Shown: in pieces, positions 38,301 through 50,300 of the stretch | Position numbering within the stretch: position 1 is the stretch's first letter | Layout: each line of letters opens with the position of its first letter | Assembly: GCA_026225945.1 (NCBI GenBank) | Contig: JAMJFZ010000199.1 | Span: 69,108,501-69,172,500 of the forward strand | DNA: 64,000 nucleotides | Direction: 5' to 3' | Source of the DNA: Cricetomys ansorgei | Lineage: Eukaryota; Chordata; Mammalia; Rodentia; Nesomyidae | Program-made: the position numbers and the translations under genes | Notes under the pieces: model-generated | Database searches by the model: none | What the model was told of the DNA's origin: nothing | The model's input: only the letters and a program-made list of their open reading frames with translations

Positions 38301-41300
38301 AGGGGTCTCAATATGTAGCCCTGGCTGTCCCAGAACTCCCTCTGTAGACCAGGCTGACCTCAAACTCACAGAGATCCGCCTGCCTCTGCCTCCCGAGTGC
38401 TGTGATTAAAGGCATGCGCCACCACTGCCCGACAGAGTGTGAATATTTTAAGATAAAAAGTGATTTGTCTTTATTCTGATCTTACCTAAATATGAATCAT
38501 AGCCTAATGGAGTCAGGGGGCATTGGCATCCCACTCCCCAAGGACGTCCTGATGCTATGCCCCTTGCCTGGGCCTTGTGTTGTGGTCTCCTAAGCTCGCT
38601 CACTCATTCATTCATATAGTCATACCTTCACTGGATATACATAGGACATCGTCAGGTGTTTCCGTTCAGCTAGATCCACACCACTGACAAAACAGTAATG
38701 CTCCCCGTGCTGTGACACCCAGGGCGGTCGGCTGGAGGGCAGCCTCCTCATGAAACTGCCACTGTTTCATCTCCCTGCTCATTTCTCGGCTATGTGCTGG
38801 TTCTTTTCTTTCAGTTACTAAACTTCATTGACCTAGAGCTGACTCAGTGAAGTTTCTCCCCAAAAGGTCAATTCATAGCTATTCAATGCTTTGAGGCCTG
38901 AGGTCTCCTCCAGGGTGCTGAGGCTCCCCGCTGGTAAGTGGGAGGTGGCCACACTATGGCATCTACCTTCCCTGGCCCTGGTCCCAGGCTGGGCAAGTGT
39001 TACAGTATCCTGCTCTCTTGGGTTGCAGTCCCCCCCATCCCCCAACCCCCGCCAACAACAACACTGTTTTCCTGGGAGTCTTAGAAAATGGTAGCAGAGA
39101 GATCCTGCTATTCAGTTCTCTTGGCTGCAGAATTCGGTTGTCTCCTCACCTGATATGTGGGTCTCAAGAGGGATGCAGAGGGTGTGGTCAGTGAACCAAT
39201 GTGGCAGGTGCTCTTAGACTTTGTGGCAAAGAGCCAGGCTGAGGTCAAGGATGTGCTCTGTAGGTCTGTGGGTAACTTGTAGGTCTTGCTATGTAGCCCT
39301 GGCTGGTCTGGAACTGACTTTATAGCCCAGGCTGGCCTCTGCTCCCTGCAATCCTGCTTCAGACCCCTGAGTGTTGGAGCCACAGTCATGAGCCATCGCA
39401 CTGGGCTCCTTGGTGGTTCTTGTTGGTGTTTTGTTTTGTTTCTCTTGGTGTCTGGGGGTCACACAAGGACCTTGAGTGTGTGAGGCACGTGCTCCACCGC
39501 TGAGCTACACCTCAGCCCTTGTGTGTTTTTCAGGCAGGGTCTTTCTACGTAGCCAAGGCTGGCCTCAAACTCCCAGTTTTCCTGTCGTACCTCTGACTGC
39601 GGAGGTACAGACATGCACCACTGCTCTCTGGGTCCCTTTGGTCCTTCTGTTCGGGAGCTGGAACCCTGGGCTGGGAGACCAGGGCGGTGTGCCTGAACAT
39701 GTGTGCGGGGCTTTCCTGATCTCTCACTCTGGCCTCGTGGATATATATTCCTTTGTCCTGGATGCTGTCTGCTAATTTTTGGTAAAGCATCCCCAGTCTA
39801 AAAATCTAAGATTTAAAAGAACTTCAAAATCCGTGACCTTCTGAGTGCTGACTCAGTGCCACAAGGGGAAATGCTTTACCTGATCTCATGTGACAGGTCA
39901 CGTTAAAAACACAGGTTTACTAATATCCTATGGAAAGTTGCCTTCATCTGTGTGTCTAACATAAATTCACTTGGTGTGTAGGTTGGGGCCCAGCCCTGAG
40001 ATGTATCATTAAGTACATGAGGTAATTCATGTACTTGAAACACCTCTGCACTCAAAGTTGGTTGGATATTTTCTGGTTTATTTGGGGTGTGGTGGGTCTG
40101 GAGCCCAGGGCCTCAGCACGTGTCAGGCCAGCACGTAGCACTGAGCCACACTCTGCTGAATAAGGCATTTTGGATAAGGGACATTCAACCTGGATCCGGA
40201 AGTCCAAGGCGCATCTCCCCACCCCCCCCCCCCATTTCCATCATTAGAAGGTTTTTACACCTGTTTAAAAAGTTGATTTTATGTGTATGGGTATTTTGCC
40301 TGCATGTATTTCTGGGCACTGTGTGTGCCTTGTGCCCGATGACAGAAGAGGGCACTAGAGCCCCTGAGGCTGTAGTTATAGACTTTGTAAGCCACTGTGT
40401 GGGTGCTGGGGATTGAACCTGGGCCCTCTGGAAGAGCAGCAAGCCATCTTATAACTACTCAGCCATCTCTCCAACCCCCATCATTAGAAGTTTGAAGGAC
40501 TCCAAAGTTGGGCTGGACAGATGGCTCTGACTGCTCTTCCAGAGGACCCAGTTCAATTCCCAACATCCACGTGGCAGTTTACAACTGTCTGTAACTCCTG
40601 TTCCAGGGAATCCGACACCTTCACACAGACATTCATGCAAGCAAAACACCAACATACATAAAATGAAAATACATTAATTAAAAAAAAAAGATTAAAAAGA
40701 AAGACATGGCTTTCTTTAAAAAAAAAAAAAAGACACAGGTACGTGGGGAGTTTGCCCCTCATGATTATGGGAGCTAGGGTCATGGCTATCCTCCCGCAGC
40801 CACCTGGGGGTTTGGGTTGGGTTCCTAAGTGGATTCTTACACTTCTCTTGATAAGCAGGGCTACTCCCCTGGAAAGTCACAAGAGTCATTCCAAACTGAC
40901 CTGGGAGTTTGCCTTGACTGAAGATTCTAGCTAGCCGTGTTGGCATTGTTTGCCTTTCAGAGTCCAAGTGCAGGGGTATGATGTTGAGTCCTTGTCATGG
41001 AGGGCTCTAGAATGGGCAGCGGGATGGAGCATCTTGCATGGGCTCAATGCAGGAACAGTTTGATAAACCTGACGGGTCCATTGCTTCTAAGCCTGATCCA
41101 GGCCATTGCGGGGTTCCTCAACTGTCCTAGAAGGCAGAGCATACCTCTACACAGATAGCTGGCCAGAGGGATGCAGGGCTATGGTCTTTTCTCCCAGATT
41201 CCCCTAGAGGTCCTGGCCATACTGCTCTTTCTGCTCTTCTGATGAGGGCCAAGGATAGGGCCCCTTTCCTGGTTGTGTTGACTTAGTATGCGTTGGAGGG

Positions 41301-44300
41301 AAGGATGAAGTTCTGCAGGGAGTGAGCAGCTTCTTACACCCAACTGTCCCCGAACAGAAGGCCGGAAGACACCACACTGCAGGCAGCACCATTGTATGGT
41401 CCATGCAGGGGAGTCACTGATGCTCTGTCCCTGCTGCACCCCGCCCCATGTTCTGCCTGGTGAAAGTCACTATGGTATTAACATACAGTTGTCATAGCCA
41501 TGTTAGGCAGGGACGATCTCCTGAAGTCTCAGCCAGGGCTGCAACACCCACCCAGGGCAGCTTCTCGGTGTGTTAGGATCGAATCCAGAGCACCAAGCAC
41601 CACCCAGCCTGCACTGCTCTTTATGGTCCATGTGGTTTTGAGCCATACAAGTCCTGCAAGCCCATTGTACTCATGGCAGGGCTGTAGGCACCCAGGAGCC
41701 TCTCCTCCACCGTTCCCCCAGGGCTTCCACTACCTTGTGCCTTCTCAAAGAGCAAGCAGGGTCACTACTGTGTCCTAGGCGCTCACTCCTCCCATGGTCT
41801 GACTTTCTCACATTCACAGCTTCACCACACGGGGTCTCTGCTGTCGCTTATCAGCCCCTGATCTGTGGCTGACTTCTCTGTTTTCTCTTTCCCCTACTCT
41901 GGGGAACTACAAGCTCCACACAGTAGGGCCTCTGCCTTGTCCACACTCAGGACCGTGCCTGGCCTACAATGGGCACTCAGGAACGTTTGTGGGACAAATG
42001 TGTATCGCTTCTGTCTGTTTGAAATGGCAGGCTTGTTTGCTGATGCCCAGAGCCTTCTCGGGCAAATTTCATATCCTTGAAGTGCTGAGGATTGCGCCCA
42101 GGGATATGTCCCTATGTCCCTCTCAAAGTTCAGGCTTGCCTGGTGATGGAAGGCCAGGCCCCATGGTTGGTGGTGGCTTTGGGTGAGTCTCTGTGTGCTT
42201 GAGGACCAGCTGAGTCAGAGGCCACTCCCTTCACCCAGGACATGTAAAGCACGACACAGAATAGCTTCTGATCCTACCTGGGCAGGGGATGCTGACCCTC
42301 CTGATGCAGGAATTGCCTTGTGTCCCAGGAGGAGGCCTGCTCTTTCAGGTAGGCCTGGGTCTGAAGTGAGCCCTTCATGTGGTGATATTTGGAGGTGAAT
42401 AAACTTTTCCAGCCACATTGTTGTCAGGCATCAGAGCTTCATAAACTATTGTTCTACCTGGCTTCTGCTCATGTCACACTCAGATACTCAGCTCAGTCTG
42501 CTCTTTTCCAGAGTCCAGAGCCTCCAGCTGCACCCAGATTTGCACCTTGCCCACCTGAGCTCCAGCACAGACTTGAACGAGGGCCGCGCTCACCGCCGAG
42601 CCTGGCAGCAGACTCTCAACTGCAAGATCCAGCACATTGCCCTACAGTTGCTTGTCGGCATCTTCAGGTATTTTAAAGATCACCACAGTGTCTAGGAGTG
42701 GCCACTGAACTCATTCCCCAACCTTTCCTCACGACCAGACCAGCTTGTTTACTCTGACCCTGCCCAGAACCTTCCTTGCCTTGACCATCTGTCTCTCTCA
42801 TCATTGGCCACTTGGATGGCTGTTTCCAAGGTGGCCTCCTGGGAGATGGTGCCTGGAGACCTGGTCGGTGCCTGTGTGCTCTGGCTCGGGGCTCAGGGTC
42901 AGTCCAGGGAGGGTCTGTTCCAAAGCCATGAAGAGATAATTGGGTCATTTCCATGGGACTCAGAAACCAGATGGCACAGCATGTGAGGGCCTCAGGTCAA
43001 ATGAATCAGGCTTTACTGCTGGGACACTCTTTGCCATTGCCCACTGCCTAGTGTGTGCCAGCTCCACCTAAGCCCTGGACGGGCATCAGCTAAGTAGTCA
43101 AGTAAAGTTTGTGTGTTGGATGTGACACAATACAGGAACTGACCGAGTTGTTACTTCCGGCTTCAACACTCGGGGCCTTTTCTTAAAAACTGTAACCTCT
43201 CTTTTTCTTGCAGCATCCTTTCCCACTCTTGCTGCTTGCTTCCTGCATCCAGAGCGAAGGAGGCTCTGGTCTGTTCTGAAAGGCTGTCAGCAGGGGTTAG
43301 CACAGAGCCTTCCCGGTACTCTGATTTTTTCTAAACTGAAACTTAAATAGCCTTGTCTTTTTGATATCTTCACTTACACAAAGCAAATTTATCAGGGAAA
43401 AAGTGAGGTGGTGTGTCAGAGACTGGTTGTATTATTTCTTTGCTCAAAGCATGGTCCTGGGTATATGTTTTCTTCTATTCTGTGGAGACAAATCTTTTTA
43501 CAATTGAAGTGGTTGTGTCTTTCTTAGTATTTTTTTTAATTATTTGTTTTTCGAGACAGGTTTCTCTGTTGTAACTCTCACTGTCCCAGAACTCACTCTG
43601 TAGACCAGGCTAGCCTTAAATTCACAGAGATCCACCTGCCTCTGCCTCCCGAGTGTTGGGATTAAAGGTATGCGCCACCACCACGAAGCTTATTATTATT
43701 ATTTTAAACAACAAAGTACTTTATAGCCAAGTGTGGTGGTGCACACCTGTGATCTCAGAATTTGGAAAGGAGGCAGAGGTAGGAAGATCAGTAGTGTAAG
43801 ACTGTCCTCTGGGTTTAAGGTCAGCTTGAGCTATATGAGACCCCCCCTAAAAAACAAAACAAGAAAATAAGATTTCAGGCTGTAAGGCTCTGTATCCCTA
43901 GATGAATGCATTTGCACTTATGGCGGAAGGAAGACACCAGGCACATCCACTTGGACACACCCTGTAGGCCATTGACTACTTACAGCATGTCACTGTAGCT
44001 TGGGGAGATTGTAAACTGAGGTCTCATGAACTTAGCACATGAGACAGGTTATGGAGTGGAGGGGAGGCTTGTCTGGGACTGGTGGTTGGAGTGTCGGCAG
44101 CATTTGCATGCCCTCTACTCCCAAACTGACCTCTGAGCCCAATGGCTCTTGTAGCTGATTGTTGAGTCTTAATCGGCATAAAGAGCTGCAGCTCTGAGAA
44201 GGAGTCTGCAGAACTTCCGCCCAGTTTCTTCCTGGTTGGAGAAGAGATGGAGACCACACAGTCCATCCTGGGGATACAGTAAGCCGCGAAAGATACATTT

Positions 44301-47300
44301 CTCAGCATCATTCTGCGCTAGGCAGCATGCTTCTGAGCGTTTGTGGTGGTTCAGCCATGGATCACCTTCTCTTTGCTAGGGAAGTGAAGAATCACTTGAA
44401 TTATGAACATCGCGTCTTCAACAGCGAGGAGTTTCTCAAGACTCGCGCTGCGGGGGACCAGCAGTTTTATAAGCAGGTGAGAGGGTGGGGCTTGGGCGGC
44501 TCCACCCAGTTACTCCTCTGTGTTGAAACATTTCTCAAAGAAAGCTTTTCAGGATCTAGTCATGTCTTCTCAATTGAATTTGCTTTTTCAGAAAGTTTGT
44601 TTCTGTCTGGTTTCCATCCCTTGGTTGCCTCCTCTTAAAATTAGCTTTAGAGTATAGTGTACATTAAACAAGAGACACAGGCCGAAGCGTGTGGTTTGAT
44701 GGGCTGTGGCACACGTGTACACCTGGGTGACCATGCCTTCAGTCAGGGCATCAGTCCCCTCTCCCAGCACTGTCAGACAGGCTCTGCTCTGTCTGAGGAT
44801 ACTCTCCTGCCGTCGCCATGCTGCGCTGAGCGCTGCTGGTCCTTTCCTCCTCTCAGGGACTGACCTCAGCTGTGTCTCAACAGCTTCTTTAATGCTGTCT
44901 CAGGGTTGGGGTGGAGTCCACTGTTTCTGCCTATTTGTAGTGACTGGTTTGCCCATCATACAAAGCACACAGGGCTTTGATCTGGTGGGCAGCTCTGTGG
45001 ACACCCTATGGGTTTGTTTTGACACCTTTGAGATGGGAAGAGCCACCTGTATCCAGGATACAGGTTAACCAATCCACTGGGTAATGTGATGGCGTGACTC
45101 CCACAATGCTTTTGTGTGACTCTCCTCTCCTTTTCTGCCCTGTGACCTTCCTGGTGTCCTCTGCTGTCTTACAGCGGTCCAGGTCAGTTTGTGGTCCTGC
45201 CCAGCTGGGACAGGGCTGTCCACACCAGCTCTGGGTCCTCTAACTATTCAGAGAGTGCCATCTTCTACATGGCCTGTTTCTCTCCCGCATCTTCCTACAG
45301 TGTTTTGGCTTTGGCTCTTTCTGGATCCCCATCCTCCCATATGGACCTGGGGACATTTTACCTTCTTTCATTGCCTTTGTTGGGGACAGGCTGTGGTCTA
45401 AGAGCTTCCTTGCCAGACAGCTTACTCACATACCCGAGTGGGAATGACTGAGATGCTACATAGTCCCTGTGGAGTCGGGACCCCTGGGGATGTCTGGTCC
45501 CTGAGCTTGGCTGATGCAGCCTGTGAGAGCAGGTAGACCCAGACTGAGTGCACGGAGTGTTCAGAGGCCCCTGGGGCCAAGGGTACATGCACTATAGGCA
45601 CAGATGTCCTGGTGGCCAAATGGCTTGGGCCTTTCAATTTTTGTGTTTTTCCACATGCAGATGAGGAATCTCTGAGTATGTAAGAACCAACTACAGGCCT
45701 AGAGAGATGTCTTAGTGGTTAGGAGTGCATACTGCTCCCTCTAGTGGGTTCTGTTCCCAGCACCCACCTTGGGTGACTCACACTGTAATTTCAGAACCAG
45801 GGGGATCTGACCCCTCTGGCCTCCGCAGGTGCCTGCACTCACATGCACATACCCACAGACACAATAATCAAAAATAGTAAAAATATATTAAAAAAAAACA
45901 AAAACAATTTGAAGCTCCCTGTTTTCAGAGGCTCCTGACCAGAGGAGCCTGCGTGGGAGAAGCCATTCCTCGGCGGGGCTGCTGTAGGCTTCGGATGGCA
46001 GCAGGAAGATCCTGAACACAGTACAACAGCCTTTCTCACTTGCAGGTTTTGGATACCTACATGTTCCACTCCTTCCTGAAGGCTCGGCTCAACAGCAGGA
46101 TGGACGCCTTTGCTCAGATGGACCTCGACACCCAGTCCGAAGAGGACAGGTGCCTCCCTCTGTCCCATACACACGGCTCTCTGGGACCGAGGGCTCATGA
46201 GTCTTAGCTGTGTTTGAACATGCAAACGATCAATTCAGCGGGAAATATGCAGCCTCCTTGTGCGACCCTGATGCACGAGGGTGGGCTTTGCGTGCCTGGC
46301 CTGGCATCCTGTACCACACTCTGATCTTGGGCCATCTTCTCTTTCTTCCCATGTTCCCATTCAGGAAGCCTAATGTTTTCCCCGCCCTTTACCTGTGCTT
46401 TTCCTGATTCTCTGTGTGCGTCACCCATGTTCTGTTCATCTCTGGGACTGTGGGCTCTCCGAGACCCTCTGTCCTTTTCACTTGAGCTGCTGAGGCTGGG
46501 CTTAGTGACAACGTTCTACCCGCCCTGTGCATGGCTCTCTCACCCTGCTCCTCACTCTGGATGTGGTGGGTAGTGGAGGCTCATGCCTTCATCTTTGTGC
46601 CCATGAAGTGAACTTTTCTTTTCCCTAGGATAGACGGGATGCTTATAAGTCCAAGGAGACCTACCGTGGAGAAGATAGCTTCAAGGAAGGCCTCGCCCCT
46701 GCAGGTCACCCACAGGCGCATGGTGGTCAGCATGCCTAACCTGCAGGATATCTCCCTGCCCGAGCTGCCGCCCAGGAACTCGTCGCTTCGGATAATGGAC
46801 ACCTCAAGTTGCAAAAGCAGCAGTCCAGGTGAGGAGGCGACCCTCCTGTGTCTACCCTGCAGCGTCACAGTTGACGGATCAGAGCCTGGTTCAGAGGGAA
46901 GAACTGGTCAAAAATTAAAACGATTTTGGCCAGGCCTGGTGGTACACACCTGTCGTTATAGCAGCTCAGGAAGCCAGGGCAGGATGGGTGCTTGAGTTTG
47001 GGGCCAGCCTCTTAGGTTCCGGCAACCCTGAGTGAGTATGGTCATCGTGATACTGAGATCCTGCCTCTGTAAATGTAGAAAAAAAATCAAACTATTTAAA
47101 AAGAGTTGTTTCTGTGCCTCCCCCACCCGCATGTGTATGTAGGTTATGCATGTGTCACATGTGTATATTTGCAGATGTGTGATAGGATGCCACCGGTTGG
47201 GTACCAGCCCCTCCCTAAAGGATACAGTTAGGTTTTTACAAGCCATGTTGTATTTCTGTGTAAACTTCCCCAAGGCATATCCTTCCTATTCTGTATGATA

Positions 47301-50300
47301 CCATTTGCTTATCTGAGTCCTTAGTGGGTGGGAGAGTCTGTTAGGGGCCAGGCCCTCGATGGTTGCTGCCTCTAGCTCAGGCTACAGGATTCCCCTGGAA
47401 GATGTCAGAGTCCCCAGAGAGTTTCTGTCTAGCAGAGGAGGTGTGCAAATGAAAAGAACTGTTTTCTGTAACAGCGGAGTCTCAGAGCTCAGAGCATCAG
47501 GAGGTGTGGGCTCTTTCTCAGCTATTCCCAGCTGGGTGACCCCAAGCAGGCCAGTTCCCTTTCTGGGCCTGCAGTTCCTTCCCTGGGCTTGGCAGGTGTA
47601 TGTGCGCTCTGGGACGCAGCCTGCCTTTTCTCCCCAACCACTGCAGGCCCTACCTCCTCCAGACTCCATAGCCAGGGCACCACCTCCAGCACTGGTGTGT
47701 ATGGCCTGGCTGCTGCCTCCAGTCTCCTGTCCCAAGGGAGCTCCTGGGAAGAGAGGGGCTTCAACTCCTGGCCAGTGTTTAGTCCCCAGGAGGCCTCCGA
47801 GCATGCTTTGGAGGGAATTGGTTTCAATCCTGCCTGTGGCACTTAGGCGTCTTCAGTCCTCACCTTCTGCATCTGTGCAGTGGGAGCGCTGTGCTACCGC
47901 TGCCCAGAGTCTCTGCTAAGGTCACAAGTGCTTCCAAGGGCTGAGCCTGCTTGGCAAGTGTGTCATGGCTTAGGTTATTAGCTTAGTCTTCACAGCCTCA
48001 GTCCAGCATTTCTACTTAGTATTCATAGTTTTAAAAATGTAATTGTCAGGTCAAGCGGTAGTGGTGCCCGCCTTCTTTAATCCTAGCACTCGGGAGGCAG
48101 AGGCAGGCAGATCTCTGAATTCGAGGCCAGCCTGGTCTACAGAGCAAGTTCCAGGACAGCCAAGGCTACACAGAGAAACCCTATCTCAGAAAATCTAAAA
48201 CAAACAAACAAACAAACAAAAAACCAAGCAAAACAAAACCCCAAAATATAATTGTTCCATGGAAGATAGTTATGTTATTCTGAGAACAAAATGGACTGTC
48301 TTCACCCTCAGGGTACAGGAATATCCTGGAGGAGGCACCTGGTTCTCATCCAAGGCACACAATGCTGTCCTCGACAGGGTCACGTTGGGTGCCTCTCTGT
48401 CTTTCCCAAGACCACGCTAATCACAATCCATTTTTCCTTTGGTTTGTTTTTCAGTTCTCAAAGTGACCCCTAAGTCAACATACACGTTCAAGATCCCTGA
48501 GATCCACTTCCCGCTGATGAGCCAGTGTGTCCAGGCGTACTACACGGACCTTGTCACCCTTCTGAGCAAGGCCATGGGCCTCCTGGGCCCCAGTGACTCT
48601 CTGCTCCTAGCCAGGTACTTCTACCTGCGTGGCCTTATCCATCTGATGCAGGGACAGCTGCTGAGTGCCCTGTTGGATTTCCAGAACCTGTATAAGACTG
48701 ACATAGGGATCTTCCCGGCTGATCTTGTTAAGAGGATGGTGGAATCCATGTCAGCCTCTGAGTGGACCCAGGCTGAGCGGACGCCTGAGCTTAGGCGGCT
48801 CATCACAGAGGTCTTGGACAAGCCAGGTGAGACCCCCAAGGCAGATGATGCCGTGAAGAACTTTGAACTGCCCAAGAAGCACATGCAACTGAACGACTTT
48901 GTGAAGCGGGTCCAGGAGTCAGGGATCGTGAAGGATACCGTCATCATCCACCGCCTGTTTGACGCACTGACTGTGGGTAAGAGGCCCCTGTCGCACCCCT
49001 GGTTACTGGTTACTGGTGTCCTTTGGGTCTGGAGGTCTGTAGCTACAATTCAACCAGCTAAAGAGTAAAAGTATAAAAAAAGAGCTGTGTCTGCACTCAA
49101 CATAGACAGGCTTTCTTTTCTTGTCACTGTGCCCTAAGCTAGGGCTTCTTGAACTTGCATTCATGACCACTTTCCCCCAGGAAAAGACCCAGGTATATAT
49201 GGATATAAACCAGGTGTGCAAAACATCTGCTGGTAATAAATCATATAGAAATGTATTTTTAATATAATTCTGTCGTATGCAATATAATATTAAGATCAAT
49301 TAAAGACAAAAGCAGGGCCAGGATATAGCTCAGTTGGCAGAGTACCTGCCTAGCCTCCTTGAAGCCCTGGTCCAACCCCAGCACCTAGAGTAAACCAGGC
49401 TTGGTGGCTCCCACCTGTAATCCCAGACTGGAGAAAGGGGATGGAAAGATCAGAGGTTCAGAGTTATCCTTGGCTACATAACAAGTTTGAGAACCACCTG
49501 GGCTGTATGGAATCGTCTCAAAAATCTTTATTAGAAAAAAGATGAAAGCAAATTTCCCAAGTAGTGAGATGAATGTACTTGTTTATCTTTACATTTTCAC
49601 ATGGAAAGTTGTGTGTGTGTGTGTGTGTTTGAGACAAGGTCTTGCTATGTAGCTCTGGCTGTGTGCAACTCGCTCTGTAGAACAGGCTGGCCTCAAACTC
49701 ACAGAGATCTGCCTGCCTCTGTTTCCCTAGTGTTGTAATTAAAGGCGTGCACCACCATGCCAGGCCAAGAATTAAATTTTGAAAGTGGACATTGTGGCTG
49801 AGGCCTGCAATCTTAGCACTTGGGAAACTTGAGTTTTCCCAAGTGAGTTCAAGGGCAGCCTAGACAACATAGTGAGTGCTGGGTCAGCCTGGGCGACGGA
49901 GTGAGACCCTGTCTTAAAAGGGAAAAAAATCAAATCTTGTAAAATCTTGGCTGAATATTTGATTCTTCAGGGCATAGCCCATGTTTGGTGTTTTTCAAAG
50001 TTGATATTTTGATTTTGTAACTATTAATGCTTAGAACCCTGCTTTGTATAAATACTTAGCAAAAATGGTAGACATATGTTTAGGTTAGTTTCAGAAATTA
50101 TTTGAAATTCCATCCTAATCTCAAGCTGAGATCTCAGGTAATGATTTTCTCTAGATGAAACTCAAGTCAGCTACTCAAGCTTAAAAAAGCAATTTTTAAA
50201 GTAAAATATTCTAAGACCATGCAAAATGCAAAGATATACTAATTTGCTATTTACGTGCTGAGTAAGGGCAGTAAGAAGTTACTAGAAGTCTCCATCTTCT

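Larger units (their letters stand above)
38166..42511 (+). other. DENND3 intron 8
   Basis: Contains an antisense B1 (38290-38435), antisense B4-like sequence (about 39275-39560), B3 (40270-40485) and B2 (40508-40690). From about 40950 to 42500 I see no repeat and no exon. Confidence 0.65.
42668..44379 (+). other. DENND3 intron 9
   Basis: Unique from 42668 to about 43540. A B1 (43545-43690, antisense) and a diverged SINE (43720-43866, sense) follow. 43870-44379 is unique. Confidence 0.65.
46829..48454 (+). other. DENND3 intron 12
   Basis: A B4-like SINE lies at 46928-47075 (+), MIR-like segments near 47520-47600 and 47820-47890, and a B1 at 48045-48235. The 186-codon frame at 47359-47919 is not supported as a gene. 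Confidence 0.6.

Noticed and set aside
47359..47919. 186-codon frame in intron 12
   Set aside because: It overlaps MIR-like sequence and matches nothing known to me; the opposite strand is also open.
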